The notes beneath the pieces are model-generated. The model saw only the letters and a list, made by a program, of their open reading frames with translations, searched no databases and was not told where the DNA came from. Positions 43,709 through 52,535 of a stretch of 64,000 nucleotides of DNA are shown here, piece after piece. The stretch's first letter is position 1. Each line of letters starts with the position of its first letter. Origin of the DNA: Bacteroidales bacterium UBA6401 (GTDB lineage Bacteria > Bacteroidota > Bacteroidia > Bacteroidales > UBA932); contig DJPX01000026.1 of NCBI GenBank assembly GCA_002438635.1, forward strand, positions 1,473-65,472. The letters run 5' to 3'. Made by a program: the position numbers and the translations under genes.

Positions 43709-43782
43709 ATTTTAGTCAATATCGGTCATGTCTATGTGTGCATGTTCTTTGTTCTATTTTTTTTGGAGCTACTTTGGGATCA

Positions 43783-43800
43783 TCTATCGTTTTCGATAGA
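43783..43800. other. Short perfect inverted repeat upstream of the serine hydrolase gene
   Basis: TCTATCG and CGATAGA flank four bases, 75 bp upstream of the gene start. It could be an operator or a small leader stem. No T-tract follows on either strand. Confidence 0.3.
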
Positions 43801-43911
43801 AATCGCTATCCACAAAATTAATCAAATTAATTTACTTATATCTTCGATAATTGTTTAGTTGCATAATATGCTTTTTCAAATTGTTCTAGATACAAAAGCA
43901 TTAAAGCATAT

Positions 43912-43952
43912 TCTAAAAATAACGGCTGACACTGTGAATGATGTCAGCCGTT
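43912..43952 (-). terminator. Intrinsic terminator after the 43977 lipoprotein gene
   Basis: A perfect 11-bp inverted repeat (AACGGCTGACA with TGTCAGCCGTT, ten-base loop) is followed on the minus strand by ATTTTT. It starts 25 nt after the stop codon of the minus-strand lipoprotein gene. Confidence 0.85.
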
Positions 43953-43976
43953 AGTATCAGGTGATATTAAATTGAC

Positions 43977-45560
43977 TTATAGTCTTTTTCTAAATATCGT
44001 CTTTGAAGTCGTCCTGTGCGAAGGTAGTTGAATTGTACTTGATGCACTTATTTTGAGCACGCCTAACGATGAAGTCTCAGGTGCTACTTCGGATATATCC
44101 GTTACGCCTTCCGGAGTCAGTTCTAAAAGCTGTCTATGAAGAACTCCGAATATTCCATATTCATCCCAAGCAAATCCTAGGAGGGTGCAGGTTTTGTACC
44201 CATCCACATAATAATTATTCATACTTTTCCCAGAATAACCACCTTGGAGCATAGCATTCATGGTCGGCTCATCTGGATATGACACGTCATCTGTAAGGTC
44301 TCCTTTAGATAGTGCGACGCACCAGGATGCAGCAAGACCATTTGGGTTGACCTTTGCTTGAACAAGCACCTTACCTTTGGCATTAGCCCATTTCGTGTTG
44401 TCAGAGTCGTATAGCTTATCTCCGTCGAAATAGCGATAAACCAGTGATATATCTGCATCAGAGACATCAGTACTCTTGGACGTGAATTGTTTTTTGAATA
44501 CATCCCCGAGAGCATTCCCCTGCTCATCCATAGCATAGGCGTAGGCATAATAAGATGTATTTGCCTCAAGGTCCCAAGTTTCCTCGCTTACCCCAGTGTA
44601 GCTAACGCCCTCTACTACTTTTTCTATATCCATATTTTTGTCAGAAGCATATTTCTCGAGAGTTTCCTTTACTTTTCCTGGCATGGCTGCATCTCCTGCC
44701 CATGAAGCAACTTCTTCGATGCTAGTCCAATATCTTACTGAACCATCGGAAGGTGTAACGACTACTGTTCCTTCGGATGCACTGAGATTTTTGATTTCAA
44801 TGTCAAATGTGCAATCCTTCGGATCGCCAGGTTCTAGGGTTGAGAATTGAGCCGATGCGCTGGTGCCGTAGCAATCACCATTATCGTTTACGTTAATAGC
44901 GAAAACATAAAAGTTCGTTGATGAAGGGAGTCCCGATACCTCTTCTTCGCTATCGCCCATATTAAGCAATCCTTCCAAAATATCTTCCAAAGTAAGAGAA
45001 GGATATTGTTTCTTTATTTGTGCTAATTCATCAGTGAACACGGCGGAAGCATCCCCGGAGATACTATTCCAAGTTTCGTCAGTGACGACATTCCAATAGT
45101 AACGCGAGGTCTTGTCTTTAGGCTCAACCTTTACATAGGCAGAACTATTGGTTACATTAGAAATATTGATGGTGAATGCCGCATCTTCGGGTATATTTAC
45201 CGAAACATTAAAAGACACTTTATCTCCTGTCCCCGTCGTCCCGAAATATAACACTGTTATGGGACCCTCTGTTGTTACATCATCGTTCAGGGCTTCCGGT
45301 GCGGTTACATCAAATTTTGTTTCGGTAAGAGTGGCTGTCCACCCCTTAGGCGTTTCGATTATGGTGCGGGTAATATTCTCGGCTTTTACATCAAATTCTT
45401 TTTTCTCTCCGAGTTCGAATGGTACATTCTTAGGGGCATCTATTTCAAATACCATTTTTTCCTTAACTGGATCCTCGGAGTTGTTTTTCTCCCCACAACT
45501 GCTTGCAAGAGCCGTAATCGCCGCAAATATAATAATACGGATTTTTGAATATATATTCAT
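43977..45560 (-). CDS. Multi-domain beta-sandwich lipoprotein of unknown function
   Basis: A lipobox ASSC (lipidated Cys near residue 22) opens a 527-aa protein. After an N-terminal Ig-like domain (about 35-130), two related domains follow: FTINISNVTNSSAYVKVEPKD (about 133) and FDIEIKNLSASEGTVVVTPSDG (about 250). Each is followed by a similar WNxxTD/WTSIEE helix segment and an Fn3-like SxNTSYYAYA strand. A fourth domain (from about 370) precedes a basic tail ending FRKRL. This layout fits Bacteroidota surface or glycan-associated lipoproteins; I cannot name the family. The gene lies right after a terminator that follows the other lipoprotein gene. Confidence 0.65.
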   Translation of the reverse strand: MNIYSKIRIIIFAAITALASSCGEKNNSEDPVKEKMVFEIDAPKNVPFELGEKKEFDVKAENITRTIIETPKGWTATLTETKFDVTAPEALNDDVTTEGPITVLYFGTTGTGDKVSFNVSVNIPEDAAFTINISNVTNSSAYVKVEPKDKTSRYYWNVVTDETWNSISGDASAVFTDELAQIKKQYPSLTLEDILEGLLNMGDSEEEVSGLPSSTNFYVFAINVNDNGDCYGTSASAQFSTLEPGDPKDCTFDIEIKNLSASEGTVVVTPSDGSVRYWTSIEEVASWAGDAAMPGKVKETLEKYASDKNMDIEKVVEGVSYTGVSEETWDLEANTSYYAYAYAMDEQGNALGDVFKKQFTSKSTDVSDADISLVYRYFDGDKLYDSDNTKWANAKGKVLVQAKVNPNGLAASWCVALSKGDLTDDVSYPDEPTMNAMLQGGYSGKSMNNYYVDGYKTCTLLGFAWDEYGIFGVLHRQLLELTPEGVTDISEVAPETSSLGVLKISASSTIQLPSHRTTSKTIFRKRL

Positions 45561-45568
45561 TTGTCGTA

Positions 45569-45609
45569 AAAAAGAAGAGGAAGGCCACTTATAAAAATAA
45601 AGGCCTTCC
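45569..45609 (-). terminator. Intrinsic terminator between the two lipoprotein genes
   Basis: GGAAGGCC pairs with GGCCTTCC (45602-45609 with 45579-45586), followed on the minus strand by TCTTCTTTTTT. It starts 9 nt after the stop of the 45618-47030 gene and ends about 9 nt before the start codon at 45560, so it sits in the leader of the next gene. Confidence 0.8.
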
Positions 45610-45617
45610 AGATAAAA

Positions 45618-47030
45618 TTAAAATACTATCATTGAACGTACACACATACCGCTGTTCTTTCTATAATCGGCGATGAATCCAGGTCTAAAATTACTTGAAT
45701 CGAAGCAGAAGTAGTATGCCCAATATGAGCATCCGCTACTATCATATTTTTCTGTACTTGTCCAATATTCGGCGCCACTTCTATATAGAGGTTGTGCCTT
45801 GTCACCCAAGGTTTCAAATGATTTTTCAAGCCATACGTTTGCCGTCCCTTGATCGTTGAAATATACGTTGTCATAGATATATTTGAACTGATAAGCGGAA
45901 GGGAGGAACCAGCCTGAACTTTTTTCTGGCGCCGGGTGAGCCTCTTCTTGAGCTACTAAGGCATAGTAGGCTGCAGGGAAACTATCATCGTTTGCAGTCA
46001 GTGCTCCAGGTCTTTGTAGTGAGGCCTTTTGTATTGAGATACTATTTGTATAGCCTAAAAAGTCATTCAATTGAGAAGATGTGCCAGCTCCTTCATAGTA
46101 ACTGTCAAAGAAACTCCAGTTAGCGAGTTCGTCACTTCCATTTAAAGAGGTGGCATCTTTTATGGCGACAGCATAGGCTTTTATGGTTCCCAATGGAGTA
46201 GAGCCATCTTTCATTTTATAAAATTCATCCCTATCGTTGTAATCTGTTGCAGCACCTGTATAGAAAACGATTGCGATAGGCGTCTTTTCCGGGTTAAGTT
46301 CAGTGCTCCAAGTACCATCGCTGTAGTAGAAGTCGCCGACTTCCGGAGCCTTAATCTCTTTAGTTTTTAATGCCAATGGTTCCGCAGCAACAGGGTTGTC
46401 TTCAGAGAGGTCATTGGCCGCAGCGTAAACTTTATATTCTGTACCTGCGGTAAGGCCGTCTACGTGGCATTCTTCGCCTGAAGTAGTGAGCGCGGTGCCG
46501 TCCTGTATGATTTTTTCCGCTGATGGTGCATCTTCGGTTGCAGGAAGACATAACCACGCCGCTTTGCCGGCATTTTCAACAATCACTTTGAAACTTACTG
46601 TATTTTCACCGACTTCTCCTGCCAAGAGATTTATTACAGGTGTCGGAATCGCTGTGGTTATGGACACTTCAGCTATAGGGCTTATTCCGGTTTTGTTGCT
46701 GGCGACAGCTACGATGGTGTACTCGGTATAGGGTACAAGATTAGATACTGTATATTCCTTCTCTTTAGTAGCGTCAGCTGGCGTGCCATCTTCAAGAATG
46801 ACTTCTGCTTCAGGGATGGTTTCACCTTTCTTCAAAGTCATGTAATATGCTTGGTTAGCATCTGTGGGTTTCAAATTGAAAGTAAGGCTTGTTTCTGTAC
46901 TGCTTTTACTTGTCAATTCGACAGTAGGTAGTGGTGTCTCTTCTTCGTTTTTAACACAAGAAACAACGCCTGCTATCGCCGATAGGGCTATAATAGCATG
47001 GCGTAGAGATAACGAATGAAACTTGTTCAT
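45618..47030 (-). CDS. Fn3-containing lipoprotein with C-terminal DUF1566-like domain
   Basis: A lipobox VVSC (Cys near 25) is followed by VKNEEE, an acidic patch like the Bacteroidota surface-export signal, so the protein is probably surface exposed. Two Fn3-like domains (about 35-125, 130-225) share the YTVSNLVPYTEYTIVAVAS-type strand pattern. The C-terminal domain (about 235-470) includes SGWFLPSAYQFKYI, EYWTSTEKYD and a final CVRSMIVF, resembling DUF1566/Lcl-type surface modules. The 470-aa product is probably an adhesin-like or fimbria-associated protein. The substrate is unknown. Confidence 0.65.
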   Translation of the reverse strand: MNKFHSLSLRHAIIALSAIAGVVSCVKNEEETPLPTVELTSKSSTETSLTFNLKPTDANQAYYMTLKKGETIPEAEVILEDGTPADATKEKEYTVSNLVPYTEYTIVAVASNKTGISPIAEVSITTAIPTPVINLLAGEVGENTVSFKVIVENAGKAAWLCLPATEDAPSAEKIIQDGTALTTSGEECHVDGLTAGTEYKVYAAANDLSEDNPVAAEPLALKTKEIKAPEVGDFYYSDGTWSTELNPEKTPIAIVFYTGAATDYNDRDEFYKMKDGSTPLGTIKAYAVAIKDATSLNGSDELANWSFFDSYYEGAGTSSQLNDFLGYTNSISIQKASLQRPGALTANDDSFPAAYYALVAQEEAHPAPEKSSGWFLPSAYQFKYIYDNVYFNDQGTANVWLEKSFETLGDKAQPLYRSGAEYWTSTEKYDSSGCSYWAYYFCFDSSNFRPGFIADYRKNSGMCVRSMIVF

Positions 47031-47760
47031 AGTTGATTTGTTTGATTCCGGGGGTGCGAGATGGAATATTCTTAATACTTAATAAATAATACACTTTAAC
47101 TTACTTAGAGACAAGCGCACCCTTTCTTTAAACGAACAAGTCGCCAAGTATCAAAAACCTTAAAAAATGCCCCATAATCATTTTTTAATTTTCCGGTCTA
47201 TAATTCTTTTTATAAAAGAAATCTATTCTCAAAATTAAAAGATAAATCTGAAGCAATTTGTTTTTTAAGTTTCTTTCGATTGTAAATGTAATGCAATTTA
47301 TCGATATTTTAAACACGAAATAGCGTTAACGTGAGGCTTTTTGTGTACTTGTTTAATAAATTTTTCTTATAAATTGTAAGTTTTATATTGGGATTAGTTA
47401 ATTTTAGTATTAAATATACTCCTGTACACTGCTAAAGATGAAGGAAAATGTCATCTAAAATAATTTAACAAATTTTGAAATATTTTTATTTACGAGCGAT
47501 CAAGTGTTACTTGGTGATCGTGAAAAATAACCAGATAATCTTTTTACCCAGCACAGTCATTCTTTCTGTTAACTTGATATTAATCTGCCATCATAAATAT
47601 TGTCAATCGCCAAAGCAGTGAGTCTTATGACAGCATTCGTGTCTCCGGTAATTTAATTTTTAGAACCATTTGGAAATTAGTGGGGTTTTTACTATATTTG
47701 CAGCCCCTAAAAAGGGGATGAATAATTTTATTATTTTATAAACAATTAATTATCAAATCA
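47031..47760. other. 730-bp intergenic region upstream of rplC
   Basis: No credible gene is visible. The region is clearly more AT-rich than its neighbours. It holds an imperfect stem-loop (CGATCAAG.../...TGATCG) at 47497-47520 that is not followed by a T-tract, and the rplC promoter at 47669-47700. The rpsJ gene that normally precedes rplC is not here. An unrecognised small RNA cannot be excluded. Confidence 0.5.
47669..47700 (+). promoter_or_regulatory. Promoter of the rplC-rpsC operon
   Basis: TTTG at 47669-47672 and TATATTTG at 47693-47700 are 20 bp apart, an excellent Bacteroidota promoter. Transcription would start near 47705. A CCCC-GGGG stem (47704-47717) begins the leader, which runs about 55 nt to the rplC ATG. 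Confidence 0.8.
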
Positions 47761-48381
47761 ATGCCTGGATTAATTGGAAAGAAAATCGGAATGACATCCG
47801 TTTTCGGTGCCGATGGAAAGAATATTCCATGCACCGTTATCGAGGCTGGTCCGTGCGTTGTTACGCAGCTACGTACAGTAGAAAAAGATGGTTATGCCGC
47901 TGTACAGCTTGCCTATGACGAAGTTTCAGAAAAGCACACCAGCGCGCCTCTCCAGGGGCACTTCAAAAAGGCAGGAACCACTCCTAAGCGTAAGCTTGTC
48001 GAGTTTAAGACGGACTTTGCAGGAGAGCTAAAACTAGGCGATGTCGTCGCTTTGGACGTTTTTGATGGCGTTCCATTCGTCGATGTGGTCGGTACTTCAA
48101 AAGGTAAGGGATTCCAGGGCGTAGTTAAACGTCACGGATTTGCCGGAGTCGGTGGCCAGACCCATGGTCAGCACAATCGTCTTCGTCACCCTGGTTCTAT
48201 GGGCGCATCATCTTGGCCTTCACGCGTGTTCCCAGGAATGCGTATGGCTGGTCATATGGGCAATGACAGAGTTAAAGTGGAGAACCTTCAGGTGCTTAAA
48301 CTCATTCCAGAGAGTAATCTTCTCGTTGTAAAAGGTTCCGTTCCGGGAGCTAAGGGTTCTTATGTAATTGTGGAGGCTTAG
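47761..48381 (+). CDS. rplC: 50S ribosomal protein L3
   Basis: An early-assembly 23S rRNA-binding protein close to the peptidyl-transferase centre. The 206-aa product opens MPGLIGKKIGMTSVF and contains the loop GVGGQTHGQHNRLRHPGSMG, including the Gln that PrmB methylates in other bacteria. It is the first gene of this operon, straight after a strong promoter, whereas rpsJ normally precedes it. Confidence 0.97.
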   Translation: MPGLIGKKIGMTSVFGADGKNIPCTVIEAGPCVVTQLRTVEKDGYAAVQLAYDEVSEKHTSAPLQGHFKKAGTTPKRKLVEFKTDFAGELKLGDVVALDVFDGVPFVDVVGTSKGKGFQGVVKRHGFAGVGGQTHGQHNRLRHPGSMGASSWPSRVFPGMRMAGHMGNDRVKVENLQVLKLIPESNLLVVKGSVPGAKGSYVIVEA

Positions 48382-48385
48382 TAGT

Positions 48386-49015
48386 ATGAAACAACTTTCA
48401 GTTTACAAAATCGACGGAACAGAATCCGGAAAGCAGGTTACTCTTGATGAGAAGGTATTCGGTATCACACCGAACGACCATGCCATTTACCTGGATGTAG
48501 TTCAGTATCTCGCTAATCAGCGTCAGGGAACATCTAAGACAAAAGACCGCAGTGAGAATGCTCACAGCACGAAGAAGCTTGGCCGTCAGAAAGGTGGTGG
48601 CGGAGCACGTCATGGTTCTCTTAAAGCAGGTATATTCGTAGGTGGAGGTACCATTCACGGACCTAAGCCACGTTGCTATTGGCACAAGCTTAATAAGAAG
48701 GTAAAATCTCTTGCGCGCTGCTCTGCTCTTTCTTACAAGGCTGCAGCTGAGGCTATTACTTTCGTAGAGCCATTCACTATGGAGGCTCCTAAGACTAAGG
48801 AGTTTATCAAGATTCTTGAGAATATCAAGGCCGGTGATCGTAAAGTGCTTTTCGTGCTCCCTGCTAATTCAAACAATATTTTCCTTTCATCCCGTAACCT
48901 TCAGAATGTGAATGTCATTACAGTGGACGAAATCAATACCTATACTATTATGAATGCTAATTCAATAGTATTTGTAGATGGCGTTCAGGACATCCTTTCA
49001 GCTAGGGTTAAATAA
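48386..49015 (+). CDS. rplD: 50S ribosomal protein L4
   Basis: I take the ATG at 48386 (MKQLSVYKIDG); an in-frame start at 48368 would overlap rplC. The 209-aa product has the exit-tunnel loop around RQKGGGGARHGSLKAGIFVGGG, where macrolide-resistance changes occur in other species. It lies 4 nt after rplC. L4 often represses its own S10 operon in enterobacteria; nothing here shows that. Confidence 0.96.
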   Translation: MKQLSVYKIDGTESGKQVTLDEKVFGITPNDHAIYLDVVQYLANQRQGTSKTKDRSENAHSTKKLGRQKGGGGARHGSLKAGIFVGGGTIHGPKPRCYWHKLNKKVKSLARCSALSYKAAAEAITFVEPFTMEAPKTKEFIKILENIKAGDRKVLFVLPANSNNIFLSSRNLQNVNVITVDEINTYTIMNANSIVFVDGVQDILSARVK

Positions 49016-49028
49016 AACTAGATAAGAG

Positions 49029-49319
49029 ATGGGAATTTTAATTAAGCCAATCGTTACAGAGAAGTTGACGGATCAGGGCGAAAAGTTGAACCGTTATGGC
49101 TTTGTGGTAGATCGCAAAGCGAACAAACTTCAGATTAAGGACGCAGTTGAGAAAGCCTATGGCGTTTCTGTGGCTGATGTCAATACAGTTAACTATCACG
49201 GAAAGAGAAAACAGCGCTATACAAAGGCTGGGCTTCTTCGTGGCCGCATGAATCACTTCAAGAAAGCTTATGTAACTCTTGCAGGTGAGGATAAGATAGA
49301 TTTTTACGCTAACATCTAG
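49029..49319 (+). CDS. rplW: 50S ribosomal protein L23
   Basis: L23 sits at the tunnel exit and docks trigger factor and SRP. The 96-aa product shows IKPIVTEKLTDQGEKLNRYGF and the segment AYGVSVADVNTVNYHGKRKQ. It begins 13 nt after rplD and precedes rplB by 12 nt. Confidence 0.95.
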   Translation: MGILIKPIVTEKLTDQGEKLNRYGFVVDRKANKLQIKDAVEKAYGVSVADVNTVNYHGKRKQRYTKAGLLRGRMNHFKKAYVTLAGEDKIDFYANI

Positions 49320-49331
49320 GAGGAATAGACA

Positions 49332-50156
49332 ATGGCAATTAAGAAATTTAAACCTACGACCCCAGGTCAAAGGAATAAGGCTATAAGCGCTTTTGATGAA
49401 ATCACCACAAGCAAGCCTCAAAAGTCGTTGCTCGCTCCTCTTAAGAGAACGGGCGGTAGAAACAATACTGGTCAAATGACCATGCGCTATATCGGTGGCG
49501 GACATAAGAAGATGTATCGTATAATCGATTTCTTGCGTAATAAAGACAACGTTCCTGCAGAGGTTCTTACCATCGAGTACGACCCTAATCGTAGCGCACG
49601 TATTGCTCTCGTTCAGTATGAGGATGGAGAGAAGCGTTATATTATCGCTCCGGCAGGACTTAAGGTAGGCCAGAAGGTTGAATCCGGAAGCGGAATTGCA
49701 CCTGAGGTCGGTAACACTCTTCCTCTAAGCGAGATTCCTGTAGGTACAATGATTCACGCTATTGAGCTTCGTCCAGGACAAGGCGCCGCTATGGCGCGTT
49801 CTGCCGGTACATTTGCTCAACTTGCAGCACGTGAAGGGAATCATGCCGTACTTCGTCTCCCTTCAGGTGAGACCCGTATGGTTTTGGTAACCTGCCGTGC
49901 TACAGTAGGTGTCGTATCTAACGGAGATCACAATTTGGAGTCTTACGGAAAGGCTGGTCGTAGCCGCTGGCTCGGCCGTCGTCCACATAACCGTGGTGTT
50001 GTTATGAACCCTCACGATCACCCTATGGGAGGTGGTGAAGGACGTGCATCCGGTGGACATCCTCGTTCACGTAAGGGCTTGCCAGCTAAGGGATACAAGA
50101 CACGTAATCCTAAGGCTACTTCAAACAAGTTCATTATTGAAAGAAGAAAGAAATAA
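49332..50156 (+). CDS. rplB: 50S ribosomal protein L2
   Basis: L2 is required for subunit joining and peptidyl-transferase activity. The 274-aa product has the typical NNTGQMTMRYIGGGHKK core and the C-terminal HPMGGGEGRASGGHPRS with the conserved His. A normal start (MAIKKFKPTTPGQR) is 12 nt after rplW. Confidence 0.97.
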   Translation: MAIKKFKPTTPGQRNKAISAFDEITTSKPQKSLLAPLKRTGGRNNTGQMTMRYIGGGHKKMYRIIDFLRNKDNVPAEVLTIEYDPNRSARIALVQYEDGEKRYIIAPAGLKVGQKVESGSGIAPEVGNTLPLSEIPVGTMIHAIELRPGQGAAMARSAGTFAQLAAREGNHAVLRLPSGETRMVLVTCRATVGVVSNGDHNLESYGKAGRSRWLGRRPHNRGVVMNPHDHPMGGGEGRASGGHPRSRKGLPAKGYKTRNPKATSNKFIIERRKK

Positions 50157-50178
50157 TAGGAATTAAACTTTAGAGATT

Positions 50179-50451
50179 ATGAGTCGTTCATTAAGAAAAG
50201 GTCCATATATCCAAGAAGCTTTGGAAAAGAAGATTCTTGCTATGAATGATGGTAGCAAGAAAAAAGAGGTGGTCAAGACTTGGTCTCGTGCCAGTATGAT
50301 TTCCCCTGACTTCATAGGACACACAATAGCAGTTCATAACGGAAACAAGTTTATTCCTGTTTATGTAACTGAACAAATGGTAGGTCACAAACTCGGTGAG
50401 TTCGCTCCTACTCGTACTTTCAGAGGTCACTCTGGTAATAACAAGAAATAA
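50179..50451 (+). CDS. rpsS: 30S ribosomal protein S19
   Basis: A small 30S head protein. The 90-aa product opens MSRSLRKGPYIQEAL and has the conserved GHKLGEFAPTRTFRGHSG. It lies in the standard place between rplB and rplV. Confidence 0.97.
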   Translation: MSRSLRKGPYIQEALEKKILAMNDGSKKKEVVKTWSRASMISPDFIGHTIAVHNGNKFIPVYVTEQMVGHKLGEFAPTRTFRGHSGNNKK

Positions 50452-50462
50452 GGAGAAAAGAA

Positions 50463-50879
50463 ATGGGATCTCGTAAAAGACTTATGGCCGAAAAGCTCAA
50501 GGAGCAGAAAAAGGCCACAGCTGTAGCAAAGCTTAACGATGTACCTACATCTCCTCGCAAAATGCGTCTTGTTGCAGACACCGTGAGAGGAGTTGAGGTG
50601 AACCGCGCGCTCGATCTTCTGAAATTCTCTAAGAGAGAGGCAGCAGGTCGTCTGGCAGTTCTACTTAAGAGTGCTATCACTAACTGGGAGGCTAAAAACC
50701 CAGAGAAATCAAAAGAACTGGACAATGGTAATGTTATTGTAAAGACCATTATGGTCGACCCGGGTCGTACGCTTAAGCGTATTCGTCCTTGCCCACAGGG
50801 AAGAGCCGGACGTATCCGTAAGCGTTCGAACCACGTTACGATTGTTCTTGATGTTAAACAACCAGTAGAGAACAAATAA
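50463..50879 (+). CDS. rplV: 50S ribosomal protein L22
   Basis: L22 lines the exit tunnel and contacts all 23S domains. The 138-aa product contains TSPRKMRLVADTVRGVEV and a C-terminal beta hairpin region ending RKRSNHVTIVL. It shares order and 1-11-nt spacing with rpsS and rpsC. Confidence 0.95.
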   Translation: MGSRKRLMAEKLKEQKKATAVAKLNDVPTSPRKMRLVADTVRGVEVNRALDLLKFSKREAAGRLAVLLKSAITNWEAKNPEKSKELDNGNVIVKTIMVDPGRTLKRIRPCPQGRAGRIRKRSNHVTIVLDVKQPVENK

Positions 50880-50880
50880 T

Positions 50881-51630
50881 ATGGGACAGAAAACTAATCC
50901 TATCAGCAACCGTATCGGTATCACACGTGGTTGGGACTCTAACTGGTGTGGTGGAAATTATGCGGAGAAAATCGCGGAAGATTTCGAAATCCGCAAATAT
51001 CTTAACAACCGTCTTGCTAAGGCCTCTATATCTAAGATAGTTATAGAGAGAACGCTTAAGCTTATTACTGTAACTATCTATGCTGCACGCCCTGGATTTA
51101 TTATCGGAAAGGGTGGCACAGAGGTAGATAAACTTAAAGAAGAGCTTAAGAAAGTAACGAAGAAGGACGTTCAGATTAATATCTACGAAGTTAAGAAGCC
51201 GGAAGTAGATGCTCATATTGTAGCGGATTCGATCGCTCGTCAAATTGAAGGACGTGTAAGTTATCGTAGAGCTATCAAGATGGCCGTTGCTAACACTATG
51301 CGTGTGGGAGCGGAGGGTATCAAGGTTCAGATCAGTGGTCGTGTAGGCGGCGCTGAAATGGCTCGTAGCGAGATGTTCAAGGAAGGCCGTACACCTCTTC
51401 ACACATTCCGCGCAGATATTGATTATGCACTTGCAGTAGCAAATACAAAAGTCGGTGCTTTGGGTATCAAGGTTTGGATTTGCAATGGCGAGAAATATGG
51501 CAAGCAGGATCTTACTCCGGCCGCACTGGCAGCTTCAAATGCACAGGCTGCAGGTACAGGTCGTCAGGGCGGACGTAATGATCGTGGTGGACGTCGTAAC
51601 GATCGTCGTTCTCGCAGAGACAATAAGTAA
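50881..51630 (+). CDS. rpsC: 30S ribosomal protein S3
   Basis: S3 is at the mRNA entry channel and has helicase activity. The 249-aa product has the KH domain with PGFIIGKGGTEVDKL and a C-terminal tail from about 220 very rich in Arg, Gly and Asp (for example RGGRRNDRRSRR). It is the last gene of the operon. A terminator follows 26 nt later, and rplP does not follow. Confidence 0.97.
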   Translation: MGQKTNPISNRIGITRGWDSNWCGGNYAEKIAEDFEIRKYLNNRLAKASISKIVIERTLKLITVTIYAARPGFIIGKGGTEVDKLKEELKKVTKKDVQINIYEVKKPEVDAHIVADSIARQIEGRVSYRRAIKMAVANTMRVGAEGIKVQISGRVGGAEMARSEMFKEGRTPLHTFRADIDYALAVANTKVGALGIKVWICNGEKYGKQDLTPAALAASNAQAAGTGRQGGRNDRGGRRNDRRSRRDNK

Positions 51631-51655
51631 TTTTCACGTAGAAAATAGTTATATT

Positions 51656-51692
51656 AGCGGTCGGTTTCTTTTTGAGGCCGACCGCTTTTTTG
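51656..51692 (+). terminator. Intrinsic terminator after rpsC
   Basis: AGCGGTCGG pairs with CCGACCGCT (9 bp) and is followed by six T. It ends the ribosomal operon where rplP would usually follow. Confidence 0.88.
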
Positions 51693-51713
51693 ATTGTTAA
51701 TTCATTTTTGTAT

Positions 51714-52535
51714 ATGAGAAGGTTATTTTTACTTTTGAGTCTTGTTGTCCCGTTCTTTTTTAGCTGTTCTGGACAATCGGAAGACAAAAGGCTTGAGGCA
51801 TTTAATAATGATGCCCAAAGTTTATTCGATAGTTTTAATTCGCAGTATCAGAAGACGGTTTCGGATACGAGCCTTACAATTGAAAGCAAACACGCTATCC
51901 TTGATTCGTTGTATGGAGAAATAGTTGACACTCAATTGAGGGATTTGTGTCTTAAAACTATTAAAGATAACGCAAACAATAGTGTGGGAGTGGCCGCATT
52001 GAAGGTTCTGTATAGAAATGTAGAGATGACTCCACAACAGATGAAAGAATTGATCAATACATTGGGATCCAAAGCCGGAAATGATGAAACTGTAAAGCAG
52101 ATATCGTCTACTATTGAAGCTACTTTATCAACTTCTGAAGGCTCTATGTTCAAGGACTTCGAAGTGGATGGTGTGAAACTTTCTAATTTCGTGGGAAAAG
52201 GAAAATATGTTCTTGTGGATTTCTGGGCAAGCTGGTGCGGGCCTTGTAAGGAGGAAATTCCTACTATTGCTAAGGTTTACGAGAAGTATGCTGGTGCTGA
52301 TTTCGATGTGTTAAGTGTAGCTGTGTGGGATAAGCCGGAAGACACGAAGAAAGCTGCAGGCGAGCTTGGCATTGTGTGGAATCAGATTATTAATGCACAA
52401 AAAGTTGCATCTGACACATACGGGTTCAATAGCATTCCTCAGATTATGCTCTTTGGCCCAGATGGAACATTACTCAAGCGTAATCTTCGTGGAGAAGAAA
52501 TAGAGAAGGCTGTAAAGGAAGCCCTTGGACGTTAA
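51714..52535 (+). CDS. TlpA/ResA-like thioredoxin-fold lipoprotein
   Basis: I take the ATG at 51714, which gives a signal with lipobox FFFSC (Cys18), over an in-frame start at 51672. An N-terminal helical region of about 120 residues precedes a thioredoxin domain with VDFWASWCGPCKEEIP and the cis-Pro region SIPQIMLFGPDGTLL. It is a periplasmic or membrane-anchored disulfide reductase, perhaps for cytochrome c maturation or envelope repair. At 273 aa it fits the DUF4369/AhpC-TSA group. Its end overlaps the uvrC start by 11 nt. Confidence 0.88.
   Translation: MRRLFLLLSLVVPFFFSCSGQSEDKRLEAFNNDAQSLFDSFNSQYQKTVSDTSLTIESKHAILDSLYGEIVDTQLRDLCLKTIKDNANNSVGVAALKVLYRNVEMTPQQMKELINTLGSKAGNDETVKQISSTIEATLSTSEGSMFKDFEVDGVKLSNFVGKGKYVLVDFWASWCGPCKEEIPTIAKVYEKYAGADFDVLSVAVWDKPEDTKKAAGELGIVWNQIINAQKVASDTYGFNSIPQIMLFGPDGTLLKRNLRGEEIEKAVKEALGR

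Noticed and set aside
43977..44040. Frameshift at the C terminus of the 527-aa lipoprotein
   Set aside because: The basic tail looks odd, but I could not find a better continuation in another frame before the terminator.
47497..47540. Possible fourth copy of the MITE-like repeat (CGTGAAAAATAACC...)
   Set aside because: Only a short A-rich word matches the arm. The conserved GCGTC and TTAGAATGAG blocks are missing, so I treat it as chance.
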